DNA from: Conchocele bisecta
Lineage: Eukaryota > Mollusca > Bivalvia > Lucinida > Thyasiridae
Direction: 5' to 3'
Assembly: GCA_029237695.1 (NCBI GenBank)
Contig: CM055278.1
Location: 70,981,188 to 71,045,187, forward strand
DNA length: 64,000 bases
Translations under genes and position numbers: made by a program
Part shown: positions 29,801 through 39,300 of the stretch, one piece after another
Layout: each line of letters begins with the position of its first letter
Numbering within the stretch: position 1 is the first letter of the stretch
Notes under the pieces: generated by a model
What the model saw: only the letters and a program-made list of their open reading frames with translations
What the model was told of the DNA's origin: nothing
Databases searched by the model: none

Positions 29801-30797
29801 ATTTACTGTCTGAAACGAAGGGTGACTTGCAGCCAGAGCGCACAAAGGTTCTTTTTCTGTAAAAATAGGGAGTTACTCATTCCAAAATCAGTCAAATCAT
29901 TAAAATATCACAATTTCCTTCATACGACATGTTAATTGGACATTTATCTCTTCAAAACAACACATACCTAAAACAAACCAAGGGCATCGTTATCACTAAG
30001 CAAATCCCCCCACTGGCATTTTTGCCTTACAAACAAACAAAACATAAGTCCTCAGTGACCTTGGTCGGATGTGGGTCGTGTGCAAAACAAAGCACCATCC
30101 CTTGACACACATTGTGTCCAAATATTATCAAAATTTGTGAAGCAGTTATTGCAAAATGAAAGGTGTTACTAACATACACATGTACGCCGTACGTACACAC
30201 GCACGTACGTACATGCACTCACGATATATAAATCTCTTCAAACCTTTTTATTCACAATATTTCAATACCAATTCAATCAACGTAATTACTCCTCTTTAAT
30301 TCCACCGACTAACATTTATAGTAATTTTCGTTAGTAATTAGGGATTAAGGTGAATTAAAATTTAAAACATATAAGAAATAATCGCTATTTTGTTTACTTT
30401 AGAAATAATTTATACCTGACAATTTCTGTAATTATTGATGGCCATTAGCTGAATTATTTATCCATGCATACGGTATATAGAATTTATGAACAGCATACCG
30501 TTTTGTTTTGACAGTGTAATGACCTAGGTGCATTTTGGCTATAAGTCGTCCTGGGTTAGAATGTATGGATGGCAACCGTTCCAGTATCACATGACACAGT
30601 CAGGGAGTTAAACATGTTTTATTTGAATACGAGGTCATGGCCGATGTGAGCTGGAACCCTTGTAATGTTGTAATGTTTTATAGCAACAAAAGTCGAAGCA
30701 AGCCCGATCCCTGTGGTCATACCTGTATCCAACTCACTCTCAACTTGTCGACGTACTTGTCGCTTCTCATTCAGCCGATGTTCAAGGTTGTGCTTAG
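20706..30797 (-). CDS. unassigned coiled-coil protein gene (gene span)
   Basis: Gene-level entry on the minus strand. Exons read in transcript order: 30797-30723, 29784-29735 (about), 29082-29028, 27663-27579, 25336-25273, 24514-24448, 23950-23848, 20808-20706. The intron phases match at all junctions except 29028 to 27663, where an exon is missed or a border is misjudged. The translated product (about 200 visible residues) is charged, glutamine- and lysine-rich and heptad-like throughout, with no catalytic motif. I do not recognise it with confidence. The C-terminal part (LYTSRSEEIQLELITQKNTF) vaguely recalls the end of CCDC172, which is only a suggestion. The 5' start is not established. 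Confidence 0.75.
20930..21135 (-). mobile_element. Helitron-like fragment, minus orientation
   Basis: Read on the minus strand it begins GGCAAGAGGAGATATTG and runs to AGTCAAGGTCAACGTCACTG, matching 53043-53160 and the minus-strand fragment at 30030-30225. A partial copy without tail. Confidence 0.6.
21160..21735. mobile_element. tandem/nested pair of M1b palindromic MITEs
   Basis: Two overlapping palindromic groups: GTCGTCTGCTGTTTTTT to CAGCAGACGACAATTG (21205-21392) and CTTAGACTGCTACTCACAAC to the CATGTTGTAAATTATTC region (21558-21730). Both use CATGCTTTGACAGCACTT cores. The right group runs straight into the head of a Helitron-like element. Confidence 0.65.
21733..23545 (+). mobile_element. 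Helitron-like tandem element H2 with a second internal head
   Basis: The head CGCGCCCGCTTGCGGAAAGC with GCGATATAGTCGG at 21739 is followed by an ACGT/CGT short repeat, then about 240-340-bp units built of TTTTTGGTTAAGTTTTTTGG and CTGCAACTGCTTTGCCCATT with CAATGTCAAGGTCAAATTAC. An identical head recurs at 23364. The tail GGCCGCGGCCATCTAGT at about 23528-23544 is a GC-rich hairpin followed by CTAGT, as in Helitron 3' ends (hairpin then CTRR). Confidence 0.75.
22147..22545 (+). mobile_element. V-SINE-like element with 13-bp target duplication
   Basis: Bounded by the direct repeat ACCTTGAAACTTC (22134-22146 and 22546-22558). It ends TGACCTTAGCTGTTGATAGG, CCGTTAAACACCAA and a TAAACAAACAAA tail. 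This tail is common in molluscan V-SINE/RUDI-type SINEs. A GGGATCGAACCCG segment resembles a B box in reverse. Inserted into a tandem unit of H2. Confidence 0.85.
23595..23814. mobile_element. MITE family M2 copy, left end missing
   Basis: GATGGGGCTTATGGGTTTTG inside the left arm and CATTTCTCCAGTCACAGCCA at the right. Ends about 35 nt from the donor side of the exon at 23848. Confidence 0.75.
23848..23950 (-). CDS. coiled-coil gene exon
   Basis: Minus strand, acceptor TTTTCTGTAG and donor CTCTG|GTAAGT. Two leading bases and two trailing bases match the neighbouring exons (TAT and TGG codons). It encodes IEIHSKIENLTQRLQAIGEL and KGEDNSDVNRQLL, with clear heptad spacing of I/L residues. Confidence 0.85.
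24448..24514 (-). CDS. coiled-coil gene exon
   Basis: Minus strand, acceptor TATGTTCATAG and donor GGGAGT|GTAAGT. Phase 0 in, phase 1 out; the trailing T joins AT of the next exon to give Tyr. It encodes TDPNLVETIADSKQTHQLRE and RE. The phase fit on both sides is the main support. Confidence 0.8.
24537..24730. mobile_element. long palindromic MITE (about 190 bp)
   Basis: Arms of about 85 bp: CAGGTGGAAGACTCGGACCT at the left mirrored by AGGTCCGAGTCTTCCACCTG at the right, around GGATGGTACTGTAC. Arm identity is high, so it is recent. It begins about 23 nt upstream of the acceptor of the minus-strand exon 24448-24514. Confidence 0.9.
24731..25272. other. intron of the coiled-coil gene
   Basis: No exon seen. 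A phrase at about 24730-24790 (GATAGAGAATACCCAGCC, GTGTATTTTGTTATCA) recurs near 49215, so part of it is an old dispersed repeat. Confidence 0.4.
25273..25336 (-). CDS. coiled-coil gene exon
   Basis: Minus strand, acceptor AACTTTTCAG and donor CTCTAT|GTAAGT. One leading base, phase 0 out. It encodes NKFQDELSKISKTMVEAKSL and Y. A frame without the leading-base rule is also open but glycine-rich and does not match the neighbours' phases. Confidence 0.8.
25366..25555. mobile_element. MITE family M6 copy
   Basis: GAGACACGCCATGCAATTTT at the left, TACAAATTCGCATAGAGTGT at the right, central GCCGTCGAAAGATGACGGC hairpin. Confidence 0.85.
25557..25792. mobile_element. MITE family M2 copy
   Basis: ATATGTGACTGGAGAAATGG left, GATTTTGCCTTGTCACAGCC right. 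Confidence 0.8.
25835..25994. mobile_element. MITE M1b copy, left end decayed
   Basis: Central inverted arms TGACAGCACATGAGAATTG / GACGATTCTCATGCGCTGCC, CAGCAGACGACAC, and the AGTAAGGGTTAA end. Confidence 0.75.
26070..26146. mobile_element. palindromic MITE (GAACCGTCTCG family)
   Basis: AAGTATATGTTGTGACCACT at the left and GGTGGCCACACCATATACTT at the right around GAACCGTCTCGATGAGACGG. Confidence 0.85.
26361..26932. mobile_element. M2 MITE with an M3 MITE nested inside
   Basis: The M2 ends are TGTGGCTGTGACTGGAGAAA at 26364 and CATTTCTCCAGTCACAGCTA near 26925. M3 occupies about 26551-26858 (CAATTTCACCAACATTGC to GCAATGTTGGTGAATAGG) with its central CAGCCAAAATGGCTG palindrome. M3 is therefore younger than this M2 copy. 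Confidence 0.88.
27300..27470. repeat. T-rich low-complexity tandem pair
   Basis: Two related segments (CATCTTCAATTAAACCACTTTACACAGG and a similar one, about 120 bp apart), each followed by a CATGAT..AA phrase and long T runs. The left one also recurs at about 27110. Local tandem duplication. Confidence 0.55.
27579..27663 (-). CDS. coiled-coil gene exon with duplicated relative at 28.05 kb
   Basis: Minus strand, acceptor TTAGTCTAG and a weak donor GACAT|GTTAGT. Two leading and two trailing bases; the trailing AT joins C of the next exon. It encodes EKNKEKRDQLTRLSHQIKTE and ETSQEDD. The upstream phase does not match the exon at 29028, so the 5' border or an intermediate exon is uncertain. Confidence 0.65.
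27694..27934. mobile_element. MITE family M6 copy
   Basis: TGAGACACGCCATGTGATTT left and AAATCACATGGCGTGTCTCA right are perfect inverted ends. It lies between the exon at 27579 and its copy at 28020. Confidence 0.9.
28020..28095 (-). pseudogene. degenerate copy of coiled-coil exon
   Basis: Minus strand ATGTTAGTCT, then AAAGCAAGATCAGCTGACAT and GGCTCACAGACCAGATAAA parallel the exon 27663-27579. The acceptor TCTAG is changed to TCTCCTG. It could be a live exon through a different acceptor (AACAG) and a donor at GTGACA near 27960, which would fix the phase gap, but the sequence past the copy is not coiled-coil-like. Confidence 0.6.
28325..28566. mobile_element. palindromic MITE
   Basis: Left GTTGAAGTAACGGACCGCGG and right CTCGGTCCGTTACTTCAACC are inverted. 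The central perfect hairpin is CTCCCTCCATATAGACTTAT and its complement. Confidence 0.9.
28744..28967 (+). mobile_element. piggyBac-type MITE (M1a)
   Basis: TTAACCCTTTAAACCCGAAA left, GAGGGAAAGGGTTAA right, core GATGAGCCGGTTCTTGACGA. TTAA at both ends. Confidence 0.85.
29028..29082 (-). CDS. coiled-coil gene exon
   Basis: Minus strand, acceptor GATACTTTCAG and donor GGACAG|GTATGG. Two leading bases complete Glu with the previous exon. It encodes TMKIAQHKVTKTQAQSD and ends in phase 2. Confidence 0.78.
29211..29458. mobile_element. palindromic MITE (GGGGGCCGTTTCACTAAAC ends)
   Basis: CTGGGGGCCGTTTCACTAAA left, TTTAGTGAAACGGCCCCCAG right. The central hairpin GAGCATAGGCTGAATATGCA has a matching partner. 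Confidence 0.92.
29735..29784 (-). CDS. coiled-coil gene exon
   Basis: Minus strand, acceptor ATACATTCTAG and donor GCAGG|GTAAGT. Two leading bases (codon GCA with the previous exon) and one trailing base. It encodes TAKLNQVKDLNTKMQ. Borders are read from the splice motifs; coordinates may be off by one or two. Confidence 0.78.
30030..30225 (-). mobile_element. Helitron-like fragment, minus orientation
   Basis: Shares GCAAAACAAAGCACCATCCC with 20980 and, on the minus strand, matches 53060-53165. Ends in an ACGT-rich short repeat. No tail seen. Confidence 0.55.
30723..30797 (-). CDS. coiled-coil gene exon (most 5' confident one)
   Basis: Minus strand, donor GATACAG|GTATGA (phase 1 out). It encodes KHNLEHRLNEKRQVRRQVES and ELDT. 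Two adjacent acceptors are possible, TTAAG (exon high end 30797) or CTAAG (30792). Upstream exons were not identified with confidence. Confidence 0.75.
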
Positions 30798-31219
30798 CTT
30801 AACATAAACAACAAATAAATTTTAATAACTGCTACCATGGTTACTGGATGTGATGGTAGGTTAATCCGTTCACATGTCTGCCTGCCTGCAAAACCCCCTT
30901 TCGAAGTTATATGCAGGATCGTATTTATGTATAATGATCATATACATTTGTATGTACATACAAATGAACTTTTCCCGGTAATTAGCCGGCAGATTAACAT
31001 GCCAGGTCTCTATCATTTTTAACTTTATTTTTCATTATCTATCTCTTTTATTAAGCACTAAGTATAGAGCATCCTGAGACTACGAAGCACAGATGTGACC
31101 AAAGAAAGCGGAAGATTAGCAAAAGGATCCGAACAACGAAGGCATTATCTGACTTTTATCATTTATTTTGTTATAAGACCATATGTGCTACATGTACGGT
31201 ATGTCTAATTAGCCGGTAC

Positions 31220-31725
31220 CTATGGCTTAATGGCTGGGTGGACTGAATCAGTGTGGATAAAGTGTCTTGATCAAGGACACAACACATTGCCTCTGGACTG
31301 AATAAGTGTGAACACAGTATCTTGATCAAGGGCACAACACATTGCACCTGTAGCCGATTTCACCAACATTGCAAAGTATACTTTTCTAGCAAAGTATACT
31401 TTGAGGGAGTAATCATTTATTTTTACTGCAATGCAGTATGTCATATAGAACTAACAACTGCATATATTTGATGATTAAAAGTATGCAGAATTATATACTG
31501 ATTTTATAACATTGTCACAGCCAAAATGGCTGTGATAATGTAATACATTCAGTACAATAAAAAAATTATCTTAAAATTGAAAATTTCTCCCTCAAAGTAT
31601 ACTTTGCTAGGAAAGTATACTTTGCAATGTTGGTGAAATAGGCTACTGGTGAGGCTCGAACCCACGGCCATAGGATCAGCAGTCCGAAACTCTAGACCAC
31701 TCGCCGGGACTCGGCTACGCGCTTC
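31220..31725 (-). mobile_element. tRNA-derived SINE (minus) split by an M3 MITE
   Basis: Minus strand from about 31725: a tRNA-like part with GAGTGGTCTAGAG (A-box-like) and GTGGGTTCGAGCCTCACC (B box), then GTGTTGTGCCCTTGATCAAG phrases at 31340-31260, repeated twice. M3 at 31344-31648 sits between the tRNA-like part and the body. Confidence 0.75.
31344..31648. mobile_element. MITE family M3 copy, nested in SINE
   Basis: GCCGATTTCACCAACATTGC left, GCAATGTTGGTGAAATAGGC right, central CAGCCAAAATGGCTG palindrome. Confidence 0.9.
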
Positions 31726-32351
31726 ACATTAGTAGTATTTAGTACGGTGAATATAACCAATGATTATGAGTAAATTGAGTAAGATATATACTAACGGTAA
31801 GTATTAAACATTATAATATGCCCCGACCTCGTTTCTTTTCTAGCATGTATACACAAAACAGACAAAATGTCCGGATATTGGTATCATCCGTTTACTGTTA
31901 TTTTGTTTTTTTAATAAGAGCAACAGTTTGGCGTACAGAATATGTTTACATTAAATGTGTAACTCAACCTTGTTGAACTTCTTTTAAACCTCTTGATAAT
32001 GATTCTACCCGGAGAAACCCAGCGGAACTCATTGCTTCAGTATTTTGTTTTATTTTTGGATAACGCCGGGTCTTTTACTTGTATTTTTGTTGTTGTTATT
32101 ATTGGTTAGATGATGATACCCCGCGCTGACTTTTCATAGCGCTGTCTGAGGAATGTCTGTTTATTTGGGCAAAAAGCGTGTCACATTTCAACATTTACAA
32201 ATAACTTATATACTGTATAGTCATATCCTCTTCGACATATACTCTGACATAATTAGCTATGCTGTGGGTGGAGGGAGGGTATGGGTGGAATTGGAACGGT
32301 GGATGAAAGGAAGGAGGGAGGCAGGGGCGGATGGATGGTATGGGGCTCCGT

Positions 32352-32968
32352 TTTGGACTTTAATAACACTTTGTGATATCTCCTATTCGAATGGGTGATA
32401 TCATCATTTTAAATAGATGATATCACTGATTCAACACGAAAGGGTGATATCAACCATTCAAATAGGTGATATCACCTATTCAAAACTTTAAAGGATGATA
32501 TCATGCATTCGAACGTCAACTCAATGATGTCACCTATTCCAATGAGTGATATCATATATTCGAATGTGTGGTATCACCCTTTCGAACGAGTTATATCACC
32601 AATGCAACATAAAGTCCATTGTAGTCCATTAAAAACGAATGGGTGACATCACCTATTCAAATATGTGATATCACCCATTTGCATATGTATTATTACTCAT
32701 TCAAATAGCTGACACCTATTCAAAAAAATGGTATCATGTATTTGAATGGGTGATATCATCCATTCATTTTGAAGTGGTGATATAACACATTTTAATATGT
32801 GATATCTCACATTCGAATGGGCGATATCACCCTTTTGAATTGGTGATATCATGCATTCAGATCTGAATATGTGATATAGCCCATTCGAATAGATGGTATT
32901 ACCTATTGAATAGGTGATATCACCTATTCGAATGGATGTTGTCACAAAGTGCTATTAAAGTCCAAAAC
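32352..32968. mobile_element. TIR element built from GATATC/TTCGAA palindromic units
   Basis: The ends GTTTTGGACTTTAATAACAC plus TTTGTGATATC and GTCACAAAGTGCTATTAAAG plus TCCAAAAC are inverted. Between them, about 25-30 alternations of GGTGATATCACC-like and ATTCGAAT-like palindromes at about 20-bp spacing fill about 560 bp. No coding content. Flanked by GGATGGATGG-rich DNA. Confidence 0.85.
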
Positions 32969-35019
32969 ATCGCCCCAAACAATGGATGGATGTCTATATA
33001 TGGATGGATGGTCGATAATTTGTTTTGAATGACTTGATAGTTGGGTGGATGAGCGGTTATCAGAACATGTGTGGGTGGATGAATTAGTGGGATTTGTGGT
33101 GGGCTGGTATATTATCGTACTTACCGTACAGTATGTTCAATGATACTGAAATTCCAACGTCACTACTGTCGTATTATCTGTCGTAGTCCTTACGCTCCAT
33201 TATCTATAATTTTCGCTGTTTATGTGTGTCAGGAAATATCATGTGATCAGACAAAATGGCGAACATAGATCTCTGATACGAAAGTTGAAAGAATTTGAAC
33301 ATTCATCTCACATCGTATGTATTGGTAATAGCAGTGCAGACTTTATCTGACTGGTATTTATGGTATGGCATTTGCTTATGTCACCCACTTATCAGCTTAA
33401 AGTTCACAGGTGCAACTGACGAACTATGAGACATGTATACGTGTCATTGACCAATGCTCGACAGCGACCTATTTCTCGTATGCACAATATGAGCACAAAT
33501 ACATCAGCCCATACATGTGTAGATACTGCACAAAAATATACCAACTGTAACATTGGGGAAAATACCTTCGTTACACTTGCTACACTGTTACATTGTAACA
33601 AAATGGGCACCTCCGGCCTGTTGGTATCTTTTTGTGCAGCATATGATTTTCGCTTAATTATGCATTTTCACACAAGATTTTTGTTCCTGGTCATTAATGT
33701 GGTAATTTCCAGTTGTCAGGTGCGAAGATTTCCAAGAAAAATGAGTAAAACTATTAAATTGAACTGTTTCATACCTGCCAACTTCTGTTGACACCTGTAT
33801 GACGTGGGGAAAACCACATGTCGGTGCGCATGCGCGTGTGACATATATATCTGAGGCGCTTACGGGGGGAAATTTGTTAAATCGTCTGATGGAATACACA
33901 GACAAACAAAATAGAATAAGCATTTAAGTACAACATGTTAATAAACGTTACAAATACTAGAAAACAATCAAATGAACAATGAGTTATTCACTGAAAATAG
34001 CTTAAAACGCGAAAGTAAGAAAAAATCGATTTTCCCGGGGACCCTATCACAAGTTTTTCTAATCCAAGCGAGACGGTCTCTTCGAAGTAATACATGCAAT
34101 AATTGCTATCATTTGATCAATGCCATACAGTATTAATTACTTTCACTGTAATTTTGCAGTGTTAGCTTAACAAAAAGTAAATATCGCGGAAAATCCTAGT
34201 GTCCGGAAAGAAATTACCAGCAATTACCTCCCACTATACTAATGAATTTTATGTTATTCTATGTAAGGCGAGCCGACGTATTTGTTAATGTGAGAAAAAT
34301 CACGGTCAGATGTAAACTTTTAAAATTATTGCAAAAAAAACTTGATTTTTGGCCGGAAATGGGTCGCCTACCAGTATAGGCAAACAGGTTGCACTACATC
34401 AGTACACAGCTAACGGTATAAATTTGAGGAATAATAATAGCAGAATAACATTTCCATTTTGCACACTAAAATGTAGCAATAATCTGCAGGGCGTTGACGT
34501 TTATACTTCGCTATATTGTTATGGTTATTGAGAGAAAGTTCTACAATATGAGACAACAATATTAAACTCACCTAATACAGTGTGTATTAGCAAAGTTCAT
34601 AGGGTCAATTTCCACGACTTAGAAAGTAAACAAAGAAGTGTTCAAATGTAAATTTGGAAATATTACTCTGTCACAACGCTTGTGTAATGCAATGTAATTA
34701 TTTGTAATTAGAGTTATGTTAGATAATCTCAGCTATATGGATGTCCTTTGCTATTTCATCTGTCTTTTGTATGTACTGTATCCTTCTAGCTGAGACACCT
34801 GCTGTGTAAATTTTTGTCACAATAACAGCCCATTTGCAGTGATTCTGTATTCATGTTTTGCGGTCTTAAACTTGGCAGTATTTTCGTAAAACATCCATAC
34901 TATACATATTTTCACCTCGCTCGTCAGACCACGTCGCAAAATGTGAGGACAGAATCACCGAGAATGTGACCAAAAATTACACAGCAAGTGTGTCATTTCT
35001 GAAGCATTTGGTATTTTAC
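32969..35019. other. low-repeat stretch with possible gene start
   Basis: This 2-kb stretch lacks the usual MITE ends. It contains an NRF1-type palindrome at 33825-33836, a donor-like CAG|GTATGA on the minus strand at 33775, and a second minus-strand exon-like segment at 34617-34572. It is the most plausible place for the 5' end of the minus-strand coiled-coil gene, but no coding start could be proved. Confidence 0.35.
33825..33836. promoter_or_regulatory. NRF1-type palindrome
   Basis: TGCGCATGCGCG matches the NRF1 core. On the minus strand an ATG lies within it and a short frame leads to a GTATGA donor at 33774, which could be a first exon (33831-33775). Confidence 0.4.
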
Positions 35020-36008
35020 ATTTTTAGCCAGGTTTTTTTTAAAAAAAAAATCCAGGCTATTGGATTGGCGAAAGCCGGGCGGGCGGGCGGCGTCCACAAT
35101 CAATGTTAAGTTTTCGTGTTTGAGTCCATTTCTTTGTTACTGTACCACCTAGGACCACCTAACTTTCACAGCTTCATAATCAAGGGGTGCCCACCACATA
35201 TCACTATCCAACATGTTACTTTTTTTTTAACTTCACCCATTTTTTCCGCGCAGTCGACTTAGCCATTTTCAATGTTAAGTTTTCGCGTTTACAATGTTAA
35301 GTTTTCGTGTTTAAGTCCATTTCTTTGGTACTGTACCACCTAGGACCACCAAACTTTCACAGCTTCATAACCAAGGGGTGCCTACCACATACAACTATCC
35401 AACATGTGACCATTTTTTTACCTTCACCTATTATTTCTACGTAATTGACTTAGCCATTTTCAACGTTAATATTTTAACGTACGTCTGGTTAAATGTTTTG
35501 GTTAAAACTTTTTTGTTATACTATATCTCTGCAACTGCTTTGCCCATTACCTTGAAACTTCACATGGGTGTTTATCATCGTCCATATTTTCATTCTAACC
35601 CCCAACCGTGCGGCCCCTGTGCGCAATGTCAAGGTCAAATTACTTTGAATTTATTTGTTAAAGTTTTTTCGTGTACTATATCTCTGCAACTGCTTCACCG
35701 ATTACCTTGATATTTCACATGGGTGTTTATCATCATTGTCGCACCCGCTTGCGGAAAGCGCGATATCATCGGCATTTTGGCATACGTCAGTCCGTCCGTA
35801 CGTCCGTACGTGCGTGTGTCCGGTTAAAGTTTTTTCGTTAAAGTTTTTCCATCTACTATATCTATTTTTTTTGGTGTCCATGCCTCGCCCCAAGGCGCGA
35901 CATGCAGGCCACGGCCATCTAGTCTACAAAAAGTGGGTATAATTATGTTATCCAAGTGTCCATGCTTGGAAAAAACCTGGCCTTCGTGGCTTTGCCTCGT
36001 TTCTTGTT
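35020..36008 (+). mobile_element. composite Helitron-like element H3 (copy 1)
   Basis: The head AGCCAGGTTTTTTT / AAAAAAATCCAGGCT is followed by a GGGC short repeat and two tandem units (GTACCACCTAGGACCACC). Then comes a nested H2-type segment (CTGCAACTGCTTTGCCCATT, the head GCACCCGCTTGCGGAAAGCG at 35740, the tail CACGGCCATCTAGT at about 35910), and finally the outer tail CTGGCCTTCGTGGCTTTGCC, TCGTTTCTTGTT. A near-identical composite is at 56343-57326. Confidence 0.8.
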
Positions 36009-36359
36009 AATTGGATAAAATAAAATCACACTACAGTTTACACGTCAGCAGACCGCAATTATTGAATAGTTTGCTTCTAAATGAAAACATGTCTTATCAT
36101 TAGCTAACTGAGAACGAGTACTGTCCATGCTATAGATGGTACAGGAGCTATGCAGGCAGTAAATACTACCCGGGTTGGAGAATCAGTGAAGTCTGAATCT
36201 GTCGTATTAACTTCAGATCTTTCATTTTCTGTGTATATGTTGTGTAATACAATGCACCCCTTCATGTATTATGTATGCAATAAATTTTAGTTGAAAAATG
36301 TCCCAGGGCTTCTGACCTATGTGAATAATAGAAATCTAGACTAGGCTGATCAGGATCTG

Positions 36360-39300
36360 CACTGTATATTATACCGTCCTATCACCAAGCCAACCGCCTG
36401 TGGTCTAAGACTGTTTATTATATGTCCTATCACCAAGCCGACCACCTGTGGTCTCGGACTGTATATTATACCGTCCTATCACCAAGCCGACCACCTGTGG
36501 TATAAGACTGTATATTATACCGTCCTATCACCAAGCCAACCACCTGTGGTATAAGACTGTATATTATACCGTCCTATCACCAAGGCGACCGTCTGTGGTC
36601 TAAGACTGTATATTATACCGTCCTATCACCAAGCCGACCACCTGTGGTCTAAGACTGTATATTATACCGTCCTATCCCCAAGCCGACCACCTGTGGTCTC
36701 AGACTGTATGTTATACCGTCCTATCCCCAAGCCGACCGCCTGTGGTCTAAGACTGTATATTATACCATCCTATCACCAAGCCGACCGCCTGAGGTCTAAG
36801 GCTGTATATTATACCATCCTATCACCAAGCCGACCGCCTGTGGTCTAAGACTATATATTATACCATCCTATCACCAAGCCGACCACCTGTGGTCTTAGAC
36901 TGTATATTATACCATCCTATCCCCAAGCCGACCACCTGTGGTCTAAGACTGTATATTATACCGTCCTATCATCAAGCCGACCACCTGTGGTCTACCACTG
37001 TATATTATACCGTCCTATCCCCAAGCCGACCACCTGTGGTCTAAGACTGTATATTATACCGTCCTATCCCCAAGCCGACCACCTGTGGTCTAAGACTGTA
37101 TATTATACAATCTTTATTATTATACTGTATATTATACTGTATATTATACAGTCCCTATCACCAAGCCGACCACCTGTGGTCTAAGACTATATTATACCGT
37201 CCTATCCCCAAGCCGACCATCTGTGGTCTAAGACTGTATAATTATACCGTCCTATCATCAAGCCGACCACCTGTGGTCTACGACTGTATATTATACCCTC
37301 CTATCCCCAAGCCGACCACCTGTGGTCTAAGACTGTATATTATACCGTCCTATCCCCAAGCCGACCACCTGTGGTCTAAGACTGTATTTTATACCGTGGT
37401 CTAAGACTGTATATTATACGTCCTATCCCCAAGCCGACCACCTGTGGTATAAGAGTAAGACTGTATATTATACCGTCCTATCCCCAAGCCGACCACCTGT
37501 GGTCTAAGACTGTATATTATACCATCCTATCACCATGCCAACCACCTGTAGTCTAAGACTGTATATTATACCGTCCTATCCACAAGCCGACCACCTGTGG
37601 TCTAAGACTGTATATTATACCGTCCTATCCCCAAGCCGACCACCTGTGGTCTAAGACTGTATATTATACCATCCTATCACCATGCCGACCACCTGTAGTC
37701 TAAGACTGTATATTATACCGTCCTATCCACAAGCCGACCACCTGTGGTCTAAGACTGTATATTATACCATCCTATCACCATGCCGACCACCTGTAGTCTA
37801 AGACTGTATATTATACCGTCCTATCCACAAGCCGACCACCTGTGGTCTAAGACTGTATATTATACCATCCTATCACCAAGCCGACCACCTGTGGTCTAAG
37901 ACTGTATATTATACCATCCTATCACCATGCCGACCACCTGTAGTCTAAGACTGTATATTATACCATCCTATCACCATGCCGACCACCTGTAGTCTAAGAC
38001 TGTATATTATACCGTCCTATCCACAAGCCGACCACCTGTGGTCTAATACTGTATATTATACCGTCCTATCACCAAGCCGACCGCCTGTGGTCTAAGACTG
38101 TATATTATACCGTCCTATCACCAAGCCGACCGCCTGTGGTCTAAGACTGTATATTATACCGTCCTATCACCAAGCCGACCACCTGTGGTCTAAGACTGTA
38201 TATTATACCATCCTATCACCAAGCCGACCACCTTATACCGTCCTATCACCAAGCCGACCACCTCTGGTCTAAGACTGTATTTTATACCGTGGTCTAAGAC
38301 TGTATATTATACGTCCTATCCCCAAGCCGACCACCTGTGGTATAAGAGTAAGACTGTATATTATACCGTCCTATCCCCAAGCCGACCACCTGTGGTCTAA
38401 GACTGTATATTATACCATCCTATCACCAAGCCTACCACCTGTGGTCTAAGACTGTATATTATACCATTCTATCACCAAGCCGACCGCCTGTGGTCTAAGA
38501 CTGTATATTATACCATCCTATCACCAAGCCGACCGCCTGTGGTCTACCACTGTATATTATACCATTCTATCACCAATCTGACCGCCTGTGGTCTAAGACT
38601 GTATATTATACCATCCTATCACCAAGCCGACCGACCGCCTGTGGTCTACCACTGTATATTATACCATTCTATCACCAAGCCGACCGCCTGTGGTCTAAGA
38701 CTGTATATTATACCATCCTATCACCAAGCCGACCACCTGTGGTCTAAGACTGTATATTATACTGTCCTATCACCAAGCCGACCACCTGTGTCCTAAGACT
38801 GTATATTATACAGTCCTATCTCCAAGCCGACCACCTGTTGTCTAAGACTGTATATTATACCGTCCTATCACCATGCCGACCACCTGTGGAATAAGAGTAA
38901 GACTGTATATTATACCGTCCTATACCCAAGCCGACCGCCTGTGGTCTAAGACTGTATATTATACCATTCTATCACCAAGCCGACCACCTGTGGTCCGCCT
39001 GTGGTCTAAGACTGTATATTATACCATTCTATCACCAAGCCGACCACCTGTGGTCTAAGACTGTATATTATACCATCCTATCACCAAGCTGACCACCTGT
39101 GGACTAAGACTGTATATTATACTATCCTATCACCAAGTCGACCACTGTCTCGATCACCAAGCCGGACCTGGTCACTGTATATTATCGTCCATCACCATGC
39201 GACCACCTGTGTCCTAAAGAACATTTTATACAGTCGTATCTCCAAGCCGACCACCTGTGTTCTAAGACTGTATATTATACCGTCCTATCACCATGCCGAC

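Noticed and set aside
33775..33831. Possible first coding exon of the coiled-coil gene, starting in the NRF1-type palindrome
   Set aside because: Phase 0 out would fit one of the two acceptors at 30792/30797, but the peptide has no family support. Kept only as a candidate.
34572..34617. Minus-strand exon-like segment (TTTCTAAG acceptor, GTATTAG|GTGAGT donor) encoding VEIDPMNFANTHCI
   Set aside because: Splice motifs are good but the segment is only 46 nt, shows no coiled-coil pattern and cannot be tied by phase to a neighbour.
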